NCBI GenBank assembly: GCA_018673255.1
Contig: JABHDC010000138.1
Span: 1 to 44,341, forward strand
DNA: 44,341 nt
From: Gemmatimonadota bacterium
Lineage (GTDB): Bacteria > Latescibacterota > UBA2968 > UBA8231
Direction of reading: 5' to 3'
The translations under genes and the position numbers were made by a program. The notes below the pieces were generated by a model. The model saw nothing but the letters and a program-made list of their open reading frames with translations, did no database searches and had not been told where the DNA came from. Every line of letters starts with the position of its first letter. Positions within the stretch are counted from its first letter, which is position 1. Shown piece by piece: positions 35,847 to 44,341 of the stretch.

Positions 35847-36242
35847 ATGTCCGATCACACGCACGAATCATGTCGAGCGCCCCACTGTCATCGCGAGGCG
35901 CGCACCGCGGGTTACTGCCCGCGTCACTATCAGCAGGTCCGCCGTCATGGGCGATTGACGCCCGAGCGCGAGTATGCGACTCGCGGACAGGAGTGTCGCG
36001 TTGGTGACTGCGACAAGGCGCAGATCGCCAAGGGGCTGTGTTTCCGTCATTATCAGCAGAAGCGCCGCTATGGAAGATTGACGCCGGAGCGCGAGCGTTC
36101 CTATGGGCGAATTGGCTGTCAGGTTGGTGGGTGTGATCAGCCTCATTCGTCACGCGGTTTCTGTAAGCGACATTATATGAGCGAATACTATCTGCCTTTG
36201 AGGCACGAGCAACCGCACACGCATACCGCACGGGCAGCATAG
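35847..36242 (+). CDS. Small protein with three tandem CCCH zinc-binding repeats
   Basis: 131 residues from ATG 35847. Three copies of C-x4-C-x9-C-x2-H-Y are spaced exactly 41 residues apart (Cys/His at 9-14-24-27, 50-55-65-68, 91-96-106-109). The first two are each followed by a linker of the form R-x-G-R-L-T-P-E-R-E. Each repeat could hold one zinc ion. Similar single knuckles occur in phage-type HNH and small DNA-binding proteins, but no nuclease residues are seen. Basic linkers suggest nucleic-acid binding. ATG 35838 and TTG 35829 are alternative starts; AGG lies ten bases before 35847 but one base before 35838. It is downstream of the -24/-12 promoter. Confidence 0.8.
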   Translation: MSDHTHESCRAPHCHREARTAGYCPRHYQQVRRHGRLTPEREYATRGQECRVGDCDKAQIAKGLCFRHYQQKRRYGRLTPERERSYGRIGCQVGGCDQPHSSRGFCKRHYMSEYYLPLRHEQPHTHTARAA

Positions 36243-36453
36243 AGGCGCACTCGCGGGAACTCCGAGCTGCGTTCGGTGGGGGTGTTGAAGGGCAGGTTGC
36301 AGGGGAGCAGCGGGCAGATCAGGCCTGCTGCGAGGCAGGTTCAGGAGGTCCGCCAGGGGCCTCGCCCGCCCGAAATGGGAGGTGGACGAGGCCCTCTGTG
36401 TGTCCGGTGGCGATGTGGTGTCCACATCCTGTGGTGGTGCATGGAGTTACGGG
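36243..36453 (+). other. Gene-free gap with a GC hairpin
   Basis: No gene is seen. GGGCCTCG (36357-36364) pairs with CGAGGCCC (36387-36394) around a 22-base loop that itself has short CC/GG pairing. No T-run follows. It may end the zinc-repeat transcript. Several GGCAGGTT/GCAGG-type short repeats occur but no ordered array. Confidence 0.45.
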
Positions 36454-36482
36454 TTGACAGATTCAATAACGGGATCTATGTT
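36454..36482 (+). promoter_or_regulatory. Sigma-70 promoter for the tRNA-rpmG-secE cluster
   Basis: Perfect TTGACA (36454-36459), 17-base spacer, TATGTT (36477-36482). The start falls near 36489, about 95 bases before tRNA-Gly, leaving a 5' precursor to be removed by RNase P. Confidence 0.75.
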
Positions 36483-36583
36483 TCCCAGTCTGTATCAGAG
36501 CAGTAAGCTGTCGAGGCGCTTGAGGCAACGGTCGCGTAAGATGATCGTGTCTGGACTCCGGGAGGAGTTTGGGCTTCAGTTGT

Positions 36584-36660
36584 GCGGGAGTAGCTCAGTT
36601 GGCTAGAGCGCGAGCCTTCCAAGCTCGATGTCGCGGGTTCGAGCCCCGTTTCCCGCTCCA
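36584..36660 (+). tRNA. tRNA-Gly (anticodon TCC)
   Basis: Acceptor GCGGGAG pairs with TTCCCGC with one G-U pair; D-arm AGCTCAGTTGG; anticodon stem CGAGC/GCTCG around loop CTTCCAA giving TCC; T-arm with GGTTCGAGCC; discriminator T and encoded CCA. It is the first tRNA of the cluster before rpmG-secE-nusG. Confidence 0.97.
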
Positions 36661-36751
36661 TTTATATCCTTACCGATGCTGGTAGGTGATGTGAATACGG
36701 AAGCATCGCTTCGTCGGTAGCAAGGCAATAGACTGACCTGTAAGGCGACGG

Positions 36752-36827
<76 letters not shown>

Positions 36828-36848
36828 GTTTCAGCGGATCTCGACCAT

Positions 36849-36914
36849 CACCACGTTTCCGGGCCACCACTTTCCGGGCAAAAGAGTTTTCTCCGGGTCA
36901 GGCTACCGGGTCAG
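36849..36914 (+). repeat. Two pairs of short direct repeats between tRNA-Thr and rpmG
   Basis: CACCACGTTTCCGGGC (36849-36864) is followed at once by CACCACTTTCCGGGC (36865-36879), differing by one base deletion. CCGGGTCAG at 36893-36901 recurs at 36906-36914 after GCTA. They occupy the place where tuf is found in many genomes and look like small local duplications. Confidence 0.7.
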
Positions 36915-36977
36915 ATACAGGTCGTGGTCCTCGGCCAGTTAAATGGTATCGGCCGCCACGCGATGTGAGAATGACCC

Positions 36978-37127
36978 ATGCCTCGAGAGCAGGTCACCCT
37001 CGAATGTGAGGAGTGCAGTCACCGGAATTACAAGGTGACGAAGGGCAGTCAGGTGACGGAGAGAGTCGAGTACAAGAAGTATTGCAAGCATTGCGGCAAG
37101 CACACGTTACACCGAGAGAGTCGGTAA
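36978..37127 (+). CDS. rpmG: 50S ribosomal protein L33
   Basis: 49 residues translated by eye: MPREQVTLECEECSHRNY, then a YKKYCKHCGKHTLHRESR-type end. Two CxxC pairs (CEEC and CKHC) make this the zinc-binding form of L33. Position between tRNA-Thr and tRNA-Trp is the conserved place for rpmG before secE-nusG. ATG 36978 follows GTGAGAATG with a weak ribosome site. Confidence 0.95.
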   Translation: MPREQVTLECEECSHRNYKVTKGSQVTERVEYKKYCKHCGKHTLHRESR

Positions 37128-37163
37128 AGCGCATGCCCCGCAAGTAGGTAGTACCAATTCGTT

Positions 37164-37239
37164 AGGCCTGTAGCTCAATTGGTAGAGCACCGGTCTCCAA
37201 AACCGGCGGTTGCAGGTTCAAGTCCTGCCGGGCCTGCCA
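37164..37239 (+). tRNA. tRNA-Trp (anticodon CCA)
   Basis: Acceptor AGGCCTG pairs with CGGGCCT with one G-U pair; anticodon stem CCGGT/ACCGG around CTCCAAA giving CCA; T-loop GTTCAAGTC; discriminator G and encoded CCA. Conserved position just upstream of secE. Confidence 0.97.
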
Positions 37240-37280
37240 CTTTTGCAGGGACACACGTAGGAGAGGGTTGTCAGCGGGGG

Positions 37281-37469
37281 ATGTGGGAGAAGCTAACGAC
37301 GTTTCTCAGTGACGTGCGTGGCGAGTTTGGTCGAGTGATCTGGCCGTCTCGCGATGAGCTCGTCAGTTCGACGACGGTGGTGATCGTTTTCTCGATTGCC
37401 TTCGCGATTTTCATTGGGTTCTTTGATCTGATCTTGTCGTATGTCAGATCGATTCTCATCTCCCTGTAA
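37281..37469 (+). CDS. secE: Preprotein translocase subunit SecE
   Basis: Essential small subunit that clamps the SecY channel. 62 residues, the short single-helix form: amphipathic N-terminal part FLSDVRGEFGRVIWPSRDEL with the conserved W-P-S, then one membrane helix (VVIVFSIAFAIFIGFFDLIL). ATG 37281 follows AGCGGGGG. Directly between tRNA-Trp and nusG, as usual. Confidence 0.96.
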   Translation: MWEKLTTFLSDVRGEFGRVIWPSRDELVSSTTVVIVFSIAFAIFIGFFDLILSYVRSILISL

Positions 37470-37523
37470 TCCAGCCTGAGACCTGTGGTCCAGCGCAGAC
37501 GAAGCTAAGGGGCAGATTCGTTC

Positions 37524-38072
37524 ATGGCCGTTCACTGGTATGCTCTGCACACGTATTCCGGTCACGAGAACAAGGTGAAGACCTATCTCGAGGCCTTGGT
37601 TGAGCAGGGCGCTGCCAACGGAGCCATCGCGAAGGTGGTCGTGCCTACCGAAGAGGTAGTTGAGATGCGGGCTGGTAAGAAGACCGTGTCCAAGCGCCGC
37701 TTTCTGCCCAGCTATGTGCTGATTGAGTTGGAGATGACGAAGGACGCCTGGTATGTCGTCACCAATGTGCCGGGCGTGACGAATTTTGTTGGCCCCGCCC
37801 GGAAGCCGTCGCCGTTGACCCAGGAAGAAGTCGACCACATTCTGGGCCATGCCGACCGACGCAAGTCGCAGGATGTGGAGGACATTCCCTACATCGTCGG
37901 CGACCAGGTGAAGGTGAACGACGGTGCATTCAAGGACTTTATCGGGACCGTTGAGGAAGTCATCCCGGAAAAGCGACGACTCAAGATCATGGTCAGCATC
38001 TTCGGCCGTGGAACACCCGTCGAACTCGACGTATTGCAGGTCGAGAACGTCGACGAGAGTGTCGCCAGCTAA
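37524..38072 (+). CDS. nusG: Transcription termination/antitermination factor NusG
   Basis: Binds the RNA polymerase clamp through its NGN domain and couples to Rho or S10 through its KOW domain. 182 residues: HWYALHTYSGHENKVKTYLE, GYVLIEM-like PSYVLIELEMTKDAWYVVTN, GVTNFVG, then KOW VKVNDGAFKDFIGTVEEV. AAGGGGC about ten bases upstream of ATG 37524. Followed by rplK. Confidence 0.97.
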   Translation: MAVHWYALHTYSGHENKVKTYLEALVEQGAANGAIAKVVVPTEEVVEMRAGKKTVSKRRFLPSYVLIELEMTKDAWYVVTNVPGVTNFVGPARKPSPLTQEEVDHILGHADRRKSQDVEDIPYIVGDQVKVNDGAFKDFIGTVEEVIPEKRRLKIMVSIFGRGTPVELDVLQVENVDESVAS

Positions 38073-38167
38073 AGTGTCGCCAATTGGCGGGCCGCCTCGG
38101 CCGCTGAACTTGGGACAGACCTGAAGAAGACAGAAACGAAGATCAGAAGAGGACGGTAGAGTAGACG

Positions 38168-38593
38168 ATGGCAAAGAAGGAACTGGCACAGATCAAGCTG
38201 CAGATTCCCGCCGGCGCGGCCAGCCCGACGCCGCCTGTCGGGCCAGCCCTCGGTCAGCACGGTGTCAACATCATGGAGTTCTGCAAGGCCTTCAACGCCA
38301 CCACGCAGGACAAGGGCGGACTGCTCATTCCCGTCGTGATCACCGTCTATGCTGACCGCAGCTTCAGCTTTATCACCAAGACGCCTCCCGCGGCCGTGCT
38401 GTTGAAGAAAGCCGCGAAGATTGAGAAGGGGTCGGGTGTACCGAATCGCGACAAGGTTGGCACAGTCACGAGAGCACAGCTGAAAGAGATCGCCGAACTC
38501 AAGATGGAAGATCTCAACGCTGACAATATCGACGCAGCGGCCCTGATGATCGCGGGCACTGCCCGCAGCATGGGCCTCGTCGTCGAGGGCTAA
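38168..38593 (+). CDS. rplK: 50S ribosomal protein L11
   Basis: Part of the GTPase-associated centre, binds 23S rRNA near the thiostrepton site. 141 residues with the family's [31 protein letters not shown] start (Pro-rich hinge-facing helix) and C-terminal rRNA-binding domain ending SMGLVVEG. First of the rplK-A-J-L block; the 95-base gap from nusG has short GC dyads but no clear promoter or terminator. Confidence 0.97.
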   Translation: MAKKELAQIKLQIPAGAASPTPPVGPALGQHGVNIMEFCKAFNATTQDKGGLLIPVVITVYADRSFSFITKTPPAAVLLKKAAKIEKGSGVPNRDKVGTVTRAQLKEIAELKMEDLNADNIDAAALMIAGTARSMGLVVEG

Positions 38594-38619
38594 GGAACGG
38601 ACAGGACAAGAGAAGCGAC

Positions 38620-39321
38620 ATGGGAAAGCGCGGCAAGAAATACACGCAGGGCACCGAGTCCTTTGACCATAGCGAATCACATTCGTTGGAGGACGCGGTC
38701 AAGATCCTCAAGGGGATGCCGGTTCGTGGGTTTGATGAGACGGTGGAACTCAATTTTTATCTGGGAATTGACGGACGTCAGGCCGATCAGGCACTGCGCG
38801 GCACGGTGATTTTGCCCAACGGTACTGGCAAAGACGTTCGTATTGTCGTCATCACGCAGGGCGAGTTGGTGGCGCAGGCAGAAGAAGCCGGGGCCGACCA
38901 CGTGGGCGGTGCCGATCTGATCGCCAAGATAGAAGGCGGCTGGCTCGATTTTGATCTCTTGATCGCCTCTCCTGATATGATGGGGCAGGTTGGCAAGCTC
39001 GGTCGTGTGCTGGGCCCCCGTGGCCTGATGCCGAATCCAAAGACTGGCGGCGTAACTCGTGACGTTGGTCAGGCTGTCGGTGAGTCTCGCGCCGGTCGCG
39101 TCGAGTATCGTGCCGACAACAAGTCCGGCAACAACGCGCAGGCACCGATCGGTAAGGTTTCCTTTACCGAAGAGGCCCTGGTCGAGAATGCGAAAGCCTT
39201 GTCCGACGCGATCATCCGGGCTCGGCCATCCTCGACCAAAGGTCACTTCATTCGCAAACTGATCCTGTCTTCCACGATGGGCCCGGCGATCCGTATCGAC
39301 CCGGCCGCCGTGGCGGCCTAA
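38620..39321 (+). CDS. rplA: 50S ribosomal protein L1
   Basis: L1-stalk protein that helps release deacylated tRNA and in many bacteria represses its own operon. 233 residues with GFDETVELNFYLGIDGRQADQ, domain II GPRGLMPNPKTGG and the closing SSTMGPAIRIDP. Starts 26 bases after rplK. Confidence 0.97.
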   Translation: MGKRGKKYTQGTESFDHSESHSLEDAVKILKGMPVRGFDETVELNFYLGIDGRQADQALRGTVILPNGTGKDVRIVVITQGELVAQAEEAGADHVGGADLIAKIEGGWLDFDLLIASPDMMGQVGKLGRVLGPRGLMPNPKTGGVTRDVGQAVGESRAGRVEYRADNKSGNNAQAPIGKVSFTEEALVENAKALSDAIIRARPSSTKGHFIRKLILSSTMGPAIRIDPAAVAA

Positions 39322-39346
39322 GACTCCCTTTCTGAAGAGCACAGCT

Positions 39347-39886
39347 ATGCCGACTGCCCAAAAGGTCGATGCCATCAACGACCTCTCGCAGAAGATGACG
39401 AGCGCGGGAGCTATCTTCCTCGCCGACTTCAGCGGGATCGATGTCGCTTCGGTCACAGAATTGCGCCGGTCACTCCGTAGGGCTGGCATCGAGTATCAGG
39501 TCGTCAAGAATCGCTTGGCAAAGCGCGCTGCATCTGATGCCGGTCTCGACGTGTTGAATGATCATTTCGAGGGCCCCACGGCGATGGCCTTTGCCGCTGA
39601 CGATCCTGTCGAGCCGGCAAAGCTCCTGCAGAAGTTCATCGACAGTGGTGGCAAGTTGGCCATCAAGACGGGCCTCGTCGACGGTCAGGTTCTCACGCCG
39701 GAGGCCGTTGAGCAACTCGCGAAGCTGCCCTCCCGTGATGAGTTGCTCGGCAAGCTGGTCTTCACGGTGCAGTCGCCGTTGTATGGCCTGGCTGCGGTCC
39801 TGAATGGGTTGCTACGAAACCTCGTCGGCGTCCTGGACGCTATCGAGAAAGAAAAGAGTGGGGAAGAGGGCGAGTCGGCCGTCTAG
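39347..39886 (+). CDS. rplJ: 50S ribosomal protein L10
   Basis: Anchors L7/L12 dimers to the ribosome. 179 residues: [46 protein letters not shown], and a C-terminal helix with an acidic end for L12 binding. The 25-base gap to rplA leaves no room for an E. coli-type long L10 leader, so autoregulation would have to work differently. Confidence 0.96.
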   Translation: MPTAQKVDAINDLSQKMTSAGAIFLADFSGIDVASVTELRRSLRRAGIEYQVVKNRLAKRAASDAGLDVLNDHFEGPTAMAFAADDPVEPAKLLQKFIDSGGKLAIKTGLVDGQVLTPEAVEQLAKLPSRDELLGKLVFTVQSPLYGLAAVLNGLLRNLVGVLDAIEKEKSGEEGESAV

Positions 39887-39947
39887 CCCCACGAACCGGA
39901 ACATGACACCAGATTTGAACCAAAACGAACGAATGGAGGACTCAGCA

Positions 39948-40346
39948 ATGAGCGAAGAGGAAGTCAGCGTCAGCCCCAAGGTGGGCGAGATCATCGAGAC
40001 CATCTCCGGTCTCACCGTCCTTGAGTTGGCCGAGTTGGTCAAGGCCCTCGAAGACAAGTTTGGCGTTTCAGCTGCAGCTCCGGTTATGATGGCCGGTGCA
40101 GCTCCCGCTGGTGAAGCAGAAGCTGCAGTGGAGCAGACGGAATTCGACGTCGTGTTGGCTGCTTGTGGCGACAAGAAGATCCAGGTGATCAAGGTCGTTC
40201 GTGAGATCACCAGTCTCGGCCTGAAGGAGGCCAAGGCGCTCGTCGATGAAGCCCCCAAGGCGGTCAAGGAAGCTGTTTCCAAGGCTGAGGCCGAAGAGAT
40301 TCAGACCAAGCTGGCCGAGGCTGGCGCCACGGTCGAGATCAAGTAA
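39948..40346 (+). CDS. rplL: 50S ribosomal protein L7/L12
   Basis: Stalk protein that recruits translation GTPases. 132 residues: acidic N-terminal dimer domain ([20 protein letters not shown]), Ala-rich hinge ([18 protein letters not shown]) and C-terminal domain with [23 protein letters not shown] 39948 follows GGAGGA at good distance; the open frame continues back into rplJ but without the L12 start. Confidence 0.97.
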   Translation: MSEEEVSVSPKVGEIIETISGLTVLELAELVKALEDKFGVSAAAPVMMAGAAPAGEAEAAVEQTEFDVVLAACGDKKIQVIKVVREITSLGLKEAKALVDEAPKAVKEAVSKAEAEEIQTKLAEAGATVEIK

Positions 40347-40480
40347 ATAAGCATCCGAACAGAATTTCGCGGATCAACGTCGTTCATTGTCGGTTGTGCC
40401 GTCTCTGATGGTACACCGCCTGCAATAGACTCCAGACGACGCCCCGACCGTAGCGACCATCAAATACCACGCTCGTTAGC

Positions 40481-40536
40481 GAAAGCTCACGGAAGGCGGA
40501 GGGCGGCGAGCCCTCAGGTGCCTTCCGTGAGCTTTC
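40481..40536 (+). promoter_or_regulatory. Long two-part hairpin between rplL and rpoB
   Basis: A perfect 17-pair stem (GAAAGCTCACGGAAGGC, 40481-40497, with 40520-40536) encloses a second stem GAGGGC/GCCCTC (40499-40504 with 40510-40515). No T-run follows. In E. coli the rplL-rpoB gap holds an attenuator and an RNase III site; the long duplex here fits RNase III processing or partial termination to lower rpoB relative to L12. Nothing else clear is seen in 40347-40666. Confidence 0.85.
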
Positions 40537-40666
40537 ACCATATCTCGGTGCGGGGCACGGCACATCATTTATGTGTCGCCCACGATTGCCGAATTAGCCC
40601 ATCATTGGGCGGACGTTTCCCGTTGTTTGCCTCGAGGCGAACCCGGGTGACCAAAGGAGCCAGACC

Positions 40667-44341
<3,675 letters not shown>

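Noticed and set aside
37293..38189. 298-codon minus-strand open frame
   Set aside because: Antisense to secE and nusG, both certain; no motifs.

Overview
The window is about 60% GC bacterial chromosome with dense housekeeping genes and no phage, IS or CRISPR signal. Lipoprotein signals, an RlpA-type lipoprotein, a TonB-C-like domain and an ADP-heptose-type glycosyltransferase indicate a two-membrane cell. The TPR lipoprotein beginning C-V-Y-F-N-T-F-Y-N after its lipobox recalls proteins of FCB-type uncultured lineages (Latescibacterota/Krumholzibacteriota-like). That placement is inference from protein style; no rRNA is present.

Layout. (1) 1-9.2 kb: end of a tail-anchored protein, then a plus-strand pyrimidine block: carB, a large TPR lipoprotein overlapping it, pyrK-pyrD, and an RlpA lipoprotein. 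(2) 9.3-18.5 kb: short units on both strands: GT9 + pcm; a solitary rplC; HIT hydrolase and GT2 glycosyltransferase, divergent; an MFS-HEAT fusion; a PfkB kinase + D-2-hydroxyacid dehydrogenase pair; a solitary infC that appears to start at ATC; zapA. (3) 18.5-22.4 kb: a promoter-driven structured RNA upstream of zapA, a YdiJ-like FAD/Fe-S dehydrogenase and an unrecognised gene. (4) 22.5-32.3 kb, minus strand: sbcD-sbcC, then ygfZ-dinB-NTT/HEAT/cNMP transporter fusion. (5) 32.4-36.2 kb: greA behind a promoter plus internal terminator, a sigma-54 activator, and a -24/-12 promoter in an AT-rich gap in front of a small protein with three zinc-binding repeats. (6) 36.4-44.3 kb: the tRNA-Gly, tRNA-Thr, rpmG, tRNA-Trp, secE, nusG, rplK-A-J-L, rpoB locus, without tuf between tRNA-Thr and rpmG, and with a long hairpin before rpoB. 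rpoB runs off the window.

The least explained material is: the sigma-54 activator / promoter / triple-zinc-repeat unit (33.2-36.2 kb); the structured RNA before zapA (18.6-18.7 kb); the non-canonical infC start with its hairpin leader; the greA leader; two independent transporter-HEAT fusions; and ribosomal or initiation genes (rplC, infC) detached from their usual operons.
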